A stretch of DNA of 16,175 nt, taken from Pseudomonadota bacterium. Its GTDB lineage: Bacteria; Myxococcota_A; UBA796; SXON01. Shown here piece after piece: positions 1 through 7,500 of this stretch (within the stretch, counting starts at the first letter, position 1; every line of letters starts with the position of its first letter). Both the position numbers and the translations under genes were made by a program. The notes under the pieces were generated by a model. The model did not search any database, was not told the DNA's origin, and saw only the letters and a list, made by a program, of their open reading frames with translations. Where the stretch lies: assembly GCA_005776735.1 (NCBI GenBank), contig SXOM01000328.1:1-16175 (forward strand), given 5' to 3'.

Positions 1-905
1 CCGTCGCGCAGCGTGCGCTCGGTGTCCGGCACGATGAGGTCCGGGTCTATCTTCTGCTGGCTGCCGAGGCCGTCACAGGTCGGGCAAGCACCGAAGGGGT
101 TGTGGAACGAGAACAGGCGCGGTTCGAGCTCGGGGATGCTGACCCCGTGCTCCGGGCACGCGCGCTCTACGGCGTGGAGCGCCCACACCTCGCCGACCAG
201 CGCCGCGCACACCCCCTCGGCCAGGCCGACCGCGCGCTCGATGGCCTCGAGGACCCGCGCACGGTCGTCGCGCACGAGCACCAGCCGGTCGACGACCAGC
301 TCGAGCGTGTGCTTCTCGTAGCGCTCCAGGACGATCTCCTCGTCGAGCGAACGGAGCTGCCCGTCGATCCGCACCCGCAGCCAGCCCTCCCGCCGCCACT
401 GGTCGAGCTCCTTGCGGTACTCGCCCTTCCGGTCGCGCACGACCGGCGCCAGCAGCACGGCGCGTTGCCCCTCGTGCGCGGCCAGGAGCGCGTCCGCGAT
501 GTCGCCTGGGCTGCGTCGTGCAATCGCCCGGTCGCACAGGGGGCAGTGCGGCGTACCGAGCCGCGCCCACAACAGCCGCAGGTGGTCGAAGATCTCGGTG
601 ACCGTACCCACGGTGCTGCGCGGGTTCCGGTTGACCGTCTTCTGGTCGATGCACAACGTCGGGGAAAGCCCCTCGACGTGGTCGACCTTCGGCTTCTCCA
701 TCTGGCCGAGGAACTGCCGCGCGTACGGCGACAGGGACTCCATGAACCGGCGTTGTCCCTCCTGATACAGCGTATCGAACGCGAGGGAGGACTTGCCCGA
801 GCCCGACACACCGGTGATCACGGTGAGCGAGCCGTGCAACACGTCTACATCGACGCCGCGGAGGTTGTGCTCGCGGGCGCCCCGGATGCGGATGGCGTCG
901 TTCAT
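1..905 (-). CDS. uvrA: Excinuclease ABC subunit A (UvrA), N-terminal part, cut by window edge
   Basis: UvrA is the damage-sensing ATPase of nucleotide excision repair; it loads UvrB onto lesions. The first 301 codons are present and the rest lies beyond base 1, so about a third of a usual 940-970 residue UvrA is seen. Visible marks are the opening IRIRGAREHNLRGVDVD, the Walker A loop GVSGSGKSS (residues 32-40), the UvrA-typical stretch LSPTLCIDQKTVNRNPRSTV (80-99) and the first zinc-binding region. The zinc ligands appear to be C250, H253, C274 and C277; the second position is His (CPEH) where E. coli has Cys. The ATG at 905 is chosen because homology starts at once. The gene lies 43 bp downstream of the lipoprotein stop on the same strand, but a LexA-like operator in that gap suggests its own SOS-controlled promoter. 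Identity is very secure. Confidence 0.97.
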   Translation of the reverse strand, partial: MNDAIRIRGAREHNLRGVDVDVLHGSLTVITGVSGSGKSSLAFDTLYQEGQRRFMESLSPYARQFLGQMEKPKVDHVEGLSPTLCIDQKTVNRNPRSTVGTVTEIFDHLRLLWARLGTPHCPLCDRAIARRSPGDIADALLAAHEGQRAVLLAPVVRDRKGEYRKELDQWRREGWLRVRIDGQLRSLDEEIVLERYEKHTLELVVDRLVLVRDDRARVLEAIERAVGLAEGVCAALVGEVWALHAVERACPEHGVSIPELEPRLFSFHNPFGACPTCDGLGSQQKIDPDLIVPDTERTLRD

Positions 906-926
906 GGCGCCACCCGACTATCCTAC

Positions 927-943
927 TCTGAACGGATGTCCAG
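927..943 (-). promoter_or_regulatory. Putative LexA (SOS) operator upstream of uvrA
   Basis: On the minus strand this reads CTGGACATCCGTTCAGA, which contains CTG-N10-CAG, the core spacing of the E. coli-type LexA box. It also fits 15 of 17 positions of the Myxococcus LexA motif as I remember it (CTRHAMRYBYGTTCAGS), with mismatches at positions 4 and 17. It ends 21 bp before the uvrA ATG, a suitable place for a repressor, and uvrA is a classical SOS gene. The weakest link is that the consensus is recalled, not looked up. Confidence 0.6.
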
Positions 944-948
944 GTGAA

Positions 949-2022
949 TCAGCGCAGGGCCGGCGGCGGCTCCTCGCCTTCCCCGAGCACGCAGTTCTCG
1001 TCGATCACCAACGCCGAACGCTGAGCCTCGTCGAGAATTCCACCACTCCCACCGAGGCGAATCGCGTTCCACCCCGCGCCGGATCCCTGCATCACCAGCG
1101 CGAACGCGGTGGTGAGGTCCGAAGGCGGCGGCATCCACAACAGCGCGACCGGCACGCCCTCCGAGCACGCGGCGTTGGACGGCGCGTCGCCGTCGGAGAA
1201 GTCGCCGCTGGCGTCGATGTCCGCGTAGGTGAGCGGCAGCTCCAGCGCCACCTCCTCGGTGACGAACTCGGGCACGTAGAGGTGGTCTTCGGGCGGCGGA
1301 CCGGACACCGCGATCGACCAGTTGGCGGCCACCGCTTCGTCGTAGAGCGGCGCCGGAATGTCGCCACCCTCCATCGCGAGGCCCGACAGGAGCATCAGGC
1401 CCATTCCATCCGGATCGCCCCCGTAGGAGCCGCGGATGGTCATCTCGTCGTTCCCGCCGAGGTTGGCCGCGAGCGGGATCGCCATGGGGTCGATGAACGA
1501 CGGGTCTCCGCCGAACTGCACCTCCATCGCGTTCCACCCCTCCGCCACGCCGAGGTCGGCCATGGTCTCGGGGATCGTGCCGGTCACGTACACCGGCCAC
1601 GCCATGCCGACGCCGAGGTAGCCGTCGTCACCGAGGATCGCGGGCACGTAGAACGCCACGAGCATGCCCGGGGCGTTCTCCGGATCCACCTCGACCAGGA
1701 GCCCCGCCTCGGGGGCCGGCGCCTCCACCTCCACGCGCGCACCGCCGATCTCCTCGACCAGCAGTACGTCACCGAACACCAGCTCCTGCGTGCCGAGCGA
1801 CGAGAAGTCGAGCCACGTGAGCTCCACCGAGGCCCCGGTGGCGTCGCCCGTCACGTCGAATCCGAGGTTCGCGTTCAGCACGCCGGTGTCGCCGGTGTCC
1901 CCGGTGTCCGTGTCGGTGTCCGTGTCGGTGTCGGTGTCGGTGTCGGTGTCTCCGCTGTCACCGGTGTCGGTGGGCGTCGAGCAGCCGAGGGCCAGGAGCA
2001 TCCAGAAGGGAACGAAACGCAT
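949..2022 (-). CDS. Hypothetical lipoprotein with Asp-Thr repeat
   Basis: A 357-residue predicted lipoprotein of unknown function. It starts MRFVPFWMLLALGC, a short basic and hydrophobic signal with lipobox LALG-C, so Cys14 would be lipidated after signal peptidase II cleavage. Residues 17-47 form a low-complexity Asp/Thr/Gly/Ser linker containing eight consecutive Asp-Thr pairs (25-40), probably a flexible spacer off the membrane. The remaining roughly 310 residues are acidic and look like an extracellular beta-rich domain, but I recognise no family or catalytic motif. The ATG at 2022 is preferred over an in-frame upstream ATG because GGAGG lies 5 nt before it and the signal peptide starts there. 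It is divergent from the carbon-nitrogen hydrolase gene. Asp-Thr-rich lipoproteins are common in Myxococcota. Confidence 0.85.
   Translation of the reverse strand: MRFVPFWMLLALGCSTPTDTGDSGDTDTDTDTDTDTDTDTGDTGDTGVLNANLGFDVTGDATGASVELTWLDFSSLGTQELVFGDVLLVEEIGGARVEVEAPAPEAGLLVEVDPENAPGMLVAFYVPAILGDDGYLGVGMAWPVYVTGTIPETMADLGVAEGWNAMEVQFGGDPSFIDPMAIPLAANLGGNDEMTIRGSYGGDPDGMGLMLLSGLAMEGGDIPAPLYDEAVAANWSIAVSGPPPEDHLYVPEFVTEEVALELPLTYADIDASGDFSDGDAPSNAACSEGVPVALLWMPPPSDLTTAFALVMQGSGAGWNAIRLGGSGGILDEAQRSALVIDENCVLGEGEEPPPALR
1903..1950. repeat. Hexanucleotide tandem repeat (8 units) inside the lipoprotein gene
   Basis: Eight head-to-tail copies of a 6-bp unit, GGTGTC with two CGTGTC variants on the plus strand, encode eight Asp-Thr dipeptides. 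Related but interrupted units flank the run. Because the unit is a multiple of three, gain or loss of copies changes spacer length without a frameshift. Confidence 0.9.
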
Positions 2023-2027
2023 GAGAG

Positions 2028-2032
2028 CCTCC
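2028..2032 (-). promoter_or_regulatory. Shine-Dalgarno site that fixes the lipoprotein start
   Basis: The minus strand reads GGAGG followed by five bases (CTCTC) and ATG at 2022. No comparable site precedes the upstream in-frame ATG, so this decides the start. The rest of the 79-bp divergent gap (2023-2101) holds weak TACATT-like -10 candidates on both strands, at 2043-2048 (minus) and 2089-2094 (plus). Confidence 0.65.
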
Positions 2033-2101
2033 ATCCGGCAACAATGTACACGCCGCATCGGCGGGCGCACGCATTTCTCCACGCGCGTTACATTTCGGAC
2101 G

Positions 2102-2860
2102 ATGCTCGCCGTCGTCCAGTTCAAACCCCGGCGCGGGGCACGGAACGCCAACCTCGACAAGTTGGCGGCGCTCACGAGTCAGGCGTTGAAGGCCGGTGCG
2201 CGGCTGGTGGTGCTGCCCGAGATGGCGGCCACCGGTTACCGGTTCCCCAACCCGGAGGTCGTGCGGCCGATGTCCGAGCTGCCGCGCGGCGCCACGTTCA
2301 AGGTCTTCGCCGCGCTCGCCAAGGAGCACACCGCGCACATCGTGGTCGGCTTCGTCGAGGACAACGAGGGCAAACTCTTCAACGCGGCCATGGTCATCAC
2401 CCCCGAGGGCAAGCTCGAGGCGGTGTACCGCAAGCGTCTCCTGTACATCGACGATCACACCTGGGCCAACCCGGGCGATCTCCCGTACCCCGTCTTCGAG
2501 ACGCCGTGGGGCAAGACGACCCTCGGCATCTGCATGGACATCAACGATCCCCGATTCCTCACGCACGTGCGCAAGGTGCGCCCGGACGTGGTGTTGTTCC
2601 CGACCAACTGGGTCGACGAAAACGCCGACGTCCACCGCTACTGGATGAACCAGCTCCGCGGGTGGAACGGCACCTTCGTCGCCGCCGACCGCTGGGGCGA
2701 CGAGGACGGCGTCTTCTTCGCCGGCCGCTCGGCCATCTTCAAGGCCGGCAAGGCGGTCATCGAGGCCCCGGTCGAAGGCGACGGCTTCTACCTCGCCGAC
2801 CTCCCCGTCAAGGCCGCCGTCGCGCCCCCGCCGCCCGTCGAGCCCGCGCCCACCGAGTAG
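2102..2860 (+). CDS. Carbon-nitrogen hydrolase (nitrilase superfamily)
   Basis: A 252-residue enzyme of the nitrilase/omega-amidase superfamily, which hydrolyses C-N bonds of amides, nitriles or carbamoyl compounds; the substrate cannot be told. The Glu-Lys-Cys triad is visible: E40 in VVLPEMAATGY, K111 in VYRKRLLYIDD and C144 in LGICMDIND. The N-terminus MLAVVQFKPRRG is the expected first beta strand, so the ATG at 2102 is the natural start although no strong ribosome binding site precedes it. Length fits a single-domain member. There is no signal peptide, so it is probably cytoplasmic. The last 15 residues are Pro/Ala/Glu-rich and outside the fold. It is divergent from the lipoprotein gene and convergent with the CAP gene across a 75-bp palindromic gap. 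Confidence 0.9.
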   Translation: MLAVVQFKPRRGARNANLDKLAALTSQALKAGARLVVLPEMAATGYRFPNPEVVRPMSELPRGATFKVFAALAKEHTAHIVVGFVEDNEGKLFNAAMVITPEGKLEAVYRKRLLYIDDHTWANPGDLPYPVFETPWGKTTLGICMDINDPRFLTHVRKVRPDVVLFPTNWVDENADVHRYWMNQLRGWNGTFVAADRWGDEDGVFFAGRSAIFKAGKAVIEAPVEGDGFYLADLPVKAAVAPPPPVEPAPTE

Positions 2861-2870
2861 ACGCGCAAGG

Positions 2871-2919
2871 GGGGCGCGCCGCGACCGTCCGGATGGCGGC
2901 CGGGTCCGCCGCGCGCCCC
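2871..2919. repeat. Intergenic GC-rich palindrome, copy A (possible bidirectional terminator)
   Basis: It lies in the 75-bp gap between two convergent stop codons. Arms GGGGCGCG (2871-2878) and CGCGCCCC (2912-2919) are perfect inverted repeats. It contains the core GCCGCGACCGTCCG (2878-2891) and then GGGTCCG (2902-2908), both shared with other gaps in the window. No T-tract follows, so termination by this hairpin is only inferred. Confidence 0.6.
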
Positions 2920-2935
2920 GCTGCGGCCCCGGGGC

Positions 2936-3925
2936 CTACGCCCGAGGGCCGACCGTACGCCGCCGGAGCACCAGGGCGGCCATCGCGATGCTCGCGAGCC
3001 CCGCCAGGCCGGACCCGCTGGTCGAGCACATGAGCTCCGGGAGGGCGATCACCCCGTCGCCGGCACCCCCACCCCCCTGGCCATCGTCGTCGCCGCCGCC
3101 GCCGATCTGCGCGCCTGCGTCGAACTCCTCGTCGCAGTCGCCGGCCAGGAGCGCACCGTCGGCCGGGAACTGCCCGGCGTCGCCGGACGCGGTTTCCCAC
3201 TCGACGATCCAGGGCGCGCAACCTTCCGGCTCGAGCGACTGGTAGTAGACGCCGTTGTCCGCTTCGCCGACGAAGATCACCAGGTTGGTGCGCTGGCCGT
3301 CGACGTTGACCTGCAAGCGCGCGGGAGGGTCGGCGTCGCCCCAGTCGGCGTAGACCGCGTCACCATACTCGGCGGCCACGCGCACCGGCGGCTCGCCTTC
3401 CTTGAGCTCGCCCAGCGCGAAGTCCTGCGTCAGGTACTGGCCCGAGATGCCGCCGCCCATCTCGTTGTAGCCGCCGCTCATGATGTTCGCACGATGCCCG
3501 GAGTGCGAACACATCCACATCGACATCACCGCGTACTTGGGGTCGGAGGTGCCCATCGCGATGTTCTCGCCGAGGCCACCGTTGGCGTCCTTGTAGTACT
3601 TGCCGATGCGCGTCCACGTGTCGGTACCGTCGCACGACTCGTGCTGGAAGCACCCGTTGGTCGCCATGTCCTTGGAGTGCACCCGCGCAACCTCGGTGAG
3701 CGCGAGGTCGATGTACAGCGGGGCCTTCGCGGTCTTCTCGTCGTCGCTGAAGTCGGCGAGCGAACAGCCGCCGGCCGAATACTCCGACTTGAACTCCTTG
3801 GGCGCGACGCGTGCGGCGTTGGTCCACAAGACCAGCGCGCGCTCTTCGTCGCTCGGGAACCCTTCCTCCGGCACGCCGTACCCGGCCGCGACGACGGCGA
3901 GCAGCGCGACCTGACCGAGCTCCAT
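2936..3925 (-). CDS. Secreted CAP-domain (SCP/PR-1-like) protein with MYXO-CTERM-like tail
   Basis: A 329-residue exported protein of the CAP superfamily; the biochemical role of bacterial CAP domains is poorly known. After a hydrophobic N-terminus (VALLAVVAAG) the CAP domain spans about residues 25-170: H83 in VARVHSKDMA, H95 in CFQHESC, LGENIAMG with E120, and WMCSHSGHRANIM with H144, giving the usual His/Glu cavity residues. Several cysteines (54, 92, 98, 139) suggest disulphides and hence an extracytoplasmic location. Residues 275-292 are a Gly/Asp linker. The C-terminus has C300, a hydrophobic helix (307-320) and RRR, a MYXO-CTERM-like surface-sorting tail. Its ATG overlaps the TGA of the upstream gene (TGATG), and GAGGGGG precedes it, so the two are translationally coupled. 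The signal peptide lacks an obvious positive charge. Confidence 0.88.
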   Translation of the reverse strand: MELGQVALLAVVAAGYGVPEEGFPSDEERALVLWTNAARVAPKEFKSEYSAGGCSLADFSDDEKTAKAPLYIDLALTEVARVHSKDMATNGCFQHESCDGTDTWTRIGKYYKDANGGLGENIAMGTSDPKYAVMSMWMCSHSGHRANIMSGGYNEMGGGISGQYLTQDFALGELKEGEPPVRVAAEYGDAVYADWGDADPPARLQVNVDGQRTNLVIFVGEADNGVYYQSLEPEGCAPWIVEWETASGDAGQFPADGALLAGDCDEEFDAGAQIGGGGDDDGQGGGGAGDGVIALPELMCSTSGSGLAGLASIAMAALVLRRRTVGPRA

Positions 3926-4401
3926 CACGCCCCCTCGACGTAGCGTCGGATCACCGGCTCGGCCTTCTGATAGCCGCGCTGCACCTGCTCCGCGATGTGC
4001 TTCTCGATGGTGCCGCCGACCAGGGCCATGCGGACCTCGATGGTGCCGGTGATCACCCGCTCGCAGCCTTCGGCGCTCGCCCGGACGCGCGACTCGCCGC
4101 GACAGGTGACACGGTCGGTCATCACGTCGGGCACGATCGTCCACCGCGTGAGGAACGCGGCATCGTCGGACTCGACCTCCTGCACGTAGCGGAACCGCTC
4201 GATGCCCAGCGCCTTCTGCGCCACGCCGGGCATCGGTTGGTTCTGGGTGACGCGCGTGCGCTGGACCACGCCCCGCGGCGGCAGCGCTTCGACCTGCACG
4301 TCGGCGGCGGTCGCGAGCGCGGCTTCGAACTCCGGGCCGCGACTGCGGCTCCAGTACGTCTCGGGGCTGCACGCGAAGCGCTGGACGACGGTGAACTGCA
4401 T
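3925..4401 (-). CDS. DUF2505-like (SRPBCC/START fold) protein
   Basis: A 158-residue soluble protein. The pattern MQFTVVQRFACSPETYW, the central TRWTIVPDVMTDRVTCRGESRV, and the end ITGTIEVRMALVGGTIEKHIAEQVQRGY match what I remember of DUF2505, a small family predicted to adopt the SRPBCC ligand-binding fold. No ligand or reaction is known. There is no signal peptide or membrane segment. ATG at 4401 is chosen; a GTG one codon upstream (4404) is also possible, and neither has a strong ribosome binding site. Its stop overlaps the start of the CAP-domain gene, so both are probably made from one transcript. It is divergent from the large FG-GAP gene. Confidence 0.75.
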   Translation of the reverse strand: MQFTVVQRFACSPETYWSRSRGPEFEAALATAADVQVEALPPRGVVQRTRVTQNQPMPGVAQKALGIERFRYVQEVESDDAAFLTRWTIVPDVMTDRVTCRGESRVRASAEGCERVITGTIEVRMALVGGTIEKHIAEQVQRGYQKAEPVIRRYVEGA

Positions 4402-4462
4402 CACGCGGCGATGGTAGACGCCGCCGCCCTCGCCGGCAACGCCGCCACTGTCAAACGATCGT

Positions 4463-4489
4463 GGGGGCGCCGCGTGCCCGGCGGCCCCC
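4463..4489. repeat. Hairpin in the divergent gap before the FG-GAP gene
   Basis: GGGGGCGCCG (4463-4472) can pair with CGGCGGCCCCC (4479-4489) with one bulged base, leaving a 6-nt loop (CGTGCC). It ends 24 bp before the ATG at 4514 and would lie in the leader if transcription begins upstream. It resembles the other intergenic palindromes in composition but lacks their GCCGCGACCG core. The rest of the gap (4402-4513) shows no clear promoter. Confidence 0.4.
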
Positions 4490-4513
4490 GGCGATTCGGA
4501 TTACCCCGGTGGG

Positions 4514-7500
4514 ATGCTGCTGCTCCTCCTCGCCCAGGCTTCGGCCGTCCTGCCGCTCCCGACCTACCCGGAGTGTGGGGAGCCCGACAACGACGCCGTG
4601 TGTCCGAGCGACCTCGGCCGGGACTGGCACCTCATCAGCTACATCCCCGAGGGCAGCCGCGCGACGATCCGCGAGGGCGAGACCGCCAGCGGCGCCAGCG
4701 CCGACCTCGCGTGGCGGCACTCCACGGGCCGCTTCGACGTGGTGCTGGCGGTGGCCGACTCGGGTTTCGAGTGGCACAACGGCAACTACGTCAACAAGGT
4801 GGCGCTCAACCTCGAAGAGCTCCCCCTCCCCCAGCTCGCCGACGGCAGCGACTCCCCCGACTACGACGTCGACGGCAACGGCCTCGTCAACATCCAGGAC
4901 TGGGCCGAGGACGCGCGGGTCGACTGGACCGCCGGGCGCGACGAAGGGGACGGCATGCTCGACCCGAGCGACCTCATCTACACCTTCAGCGACGGGGTCG
5001 ACGACGACGGCAACGGCTTTGTCGACGACATCGCCGGGTGGGACTTCTTCGCCGACGACAACGACCCCTACGCCGAGCTGCGCGTCTCCTACGGCGACCA
5101 CGGCGACGGCGTGGTCGAAGAGATGGCCGCCGAAGGCGGCGACGGCGGCGACATCGGCATCTGCCCCAACTGCTCGGTGCTGCTCTTGCGCACCGGCGAC
5201 GGGTTCGTGACCGACGGACACCGGGTCTCGATGGCGATCGCGTACGCGACCGGCCAGGGCGCCGCGGTGGTGAACATGTCGCTGGGCGCCCTCTCCCGGC
5301 CCGCGGAGCTCGACGCCATCGTGCGCTGGGCCACCGATCAGGGCGTCGTGCTCGTGGGCGTCGCCGGCGACGAGAACGCCTACCACCACAACCAGCCTTC
5401 GATGATGGACGACGTGCTCTACGTCAAGTCCATCCACCCCGACGTACGCGACCGCGAGGTCAACGCGTACACCTACATGAACTTCTTCAACTGCAACAAC
5501 TTCGGCCCGCGGTTGGACTGGAGCGTGGACACCTCGGCGTGCGCGACCGGTGCTGCCGCGCTCAGCTCGGGCGCCGCGGGCCTGCTCATCTCCTACGCGC
5601 GCGACCAGGGGATCGACCTGAGCCCGGGCGAGGTGCGCCAGTTGCTCGCGATGAACGTGGACGACGTCTGGCTCACCCCCGACGAGGTCGACCGTGCCCA
5701 GACCTACCCGTCCGCCGAGGGGTGGGACTTCTTCTTCGGCTACGGCCGGATGAACCTGGGCGCCGCCATGCAGGCGCTCCATGACGGCAAGATCCCGCCC
5801 ACGGTGAGCGTCGACTCGCCCGAGTGGTTCGACACCCACTACATCCTCGGTGGGGAGCTCCCGATCCACGCCCGCATCGCCGCGCCGCGCTCCACGGGCT
5901 TCCACTACGTGGTGGAGTACGCGCGCGGGTGGGACACGCCGAAGTGGACCCCCCTCGCCGAAGGCGACTCCACGACCGCGCTCGACGGCGCCGTCGCCCA
6001 GCTCCCACTGTCCGGCCTCGGCGCCGACGTCGGCGAGCCCGACCTGAGCGAGACGATCCTGCAGCGCGTCGACCGCATCTTCGCGCCCGCCGTCACCGTC
6101 CGCATCACCGTCACCGACGCCAACGGGGTTCAGGCCCAGTCCCGCAAGACGTTCTTCGTCAAAGAGGACGACGACCTGCTCTCCGGCTTCCCGGTCGAGA
6201 TGGGCGACAGCGGCGAGTCGAGCCCGGTGCTCTACGACCTCGACGGCGACGGTGACCACGAGGTCGTCATCGGCACCGGCGGCGGCCGCGTCCACGCCTA
6301 CCAGGGCGATGGCAGCGAGCTCGCCGGCTGGCCGGTCGAGCCGCAGGTCACCCCCCGCTGGCACACCGGGCAAGCCGCCGAGACCGCCGGCCTCGAACCG
6401 CTCCACGACGCGTTCATCGGCACGGTGGCCGTCGGCGACCTCGACGGCGACGGGGCTCCCGAGGTGGTGGCCGCCAGCGGCGCCGGCTTCGTCTACGCCT
6501 GGCACACCGACGGGAGCGCCGTCTCCGGCTTCCCGATCGAGATGATCGGTCGCGACGCCTTCGGCCCCGCCGACGCGTGGGACAACGGGTTCGCCGGCGC
6601 CCCCACGCTCTACGACCTCGACGACGACGGCGCCCTCGAGATCATCGCGGCCGGCATGGACCAACGCCTCTACGTCTGGGACTCCACCGGCGCGCCGTGG
6701 GGGCCCTACCCCGTCGAGCTGTGTGCTCCCGAGCTGTGCGGCAGCGCCGGCAACCGGATCATCACCGGCGTCGCGGTCGGCGACGTCGACGGGGACGGCG
6801 ACGCGGACTTCGGCGTGGGCAGCAACGAGGCCACACGCGATGGGCGGTACTCGGTCAGCTACCTGCTCGACGCCGAGACCGCGACCCTCCTCGCCGGCTG
6901 GCCCCTCGAAGAGGCAGGCCTCGTCGGCGAAGCCGCGCTCCTCCCCATCGTCGGGGAGGGGCACCCCTCGAGCCTCGCGTTCGCCGACCTCGACGCCGAC
7001 GGCGACCTGGAGATCGCGAGCTGCGTGATGCTCGGGATGAGCCCGCTCTACCACCACGACGGCAGCGTCGCGTCCGACCTCGGGTACGTCCGTAGCAGCT
7101 ACGACGCCGGCGCCAACACCAGCGAGCCGAGCCTCACGACGATGTCCAACAACGTCAGCTTCGGCGACGTCAACGGCGACGGGCGCCCCGAGTTCTTCGC
7201 GGGGGGTGCGGGTACCTACTACCTGCTCTCGCTCGCGCTGACCGCGAGCATGGACTACCAGCACGTCGCCGCCGGGTGGGACACCTCGACGGGCAAGATG
7301 TTGCCGGGTTGGCCGCGCCAGATCGAGGACCTCCAGTTCCTCGTCGCCCCCGCGATCGCCGACGTCAGCGGCGACGGCAAGCCCGAGGCCATCTTCGGCA
7401 GTGCCGGCTACATGCTCTACGCCTGGGACGGCGAGGGCAACCTCGCGCCGGGGTGGCCCAAGTTCACCGGCAACTGGCTTCTCGGTTCGCCCGCGGTCGG

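Noticed and set aside
1903..1950. The hexamer array as a CRISPR or regulatory repeat
   Set aside because: Units are contiguous without spacers and translate to a clean Asp-Thr run in a real gene.
2080..2104. Leaderless transcription of the carbon-nitrogen hydrolase from TACATT at 2089-2094
   Set aside because: The -10 match is weak and no -35 box could be placed, so it is not reported as a feature of its own.
793..3033. A 746-codon plus-strand open frame across the lipoprotein and carbon-nitrogen hydrolase region
   Set aside because: It runs antisense to the lipoprotein gene and out of frame with the hydrolase, and its translation is low-complexity Arg/His/Gly/Val.
3811..5784. A 657-codon plus-strand open frame overlapping the DUF2505 gene and the start of the FG-GAP gene
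   Set aside because: Composition is dominated by Arg/Pro/Gly, and it is out of frame with the well-supported protein.
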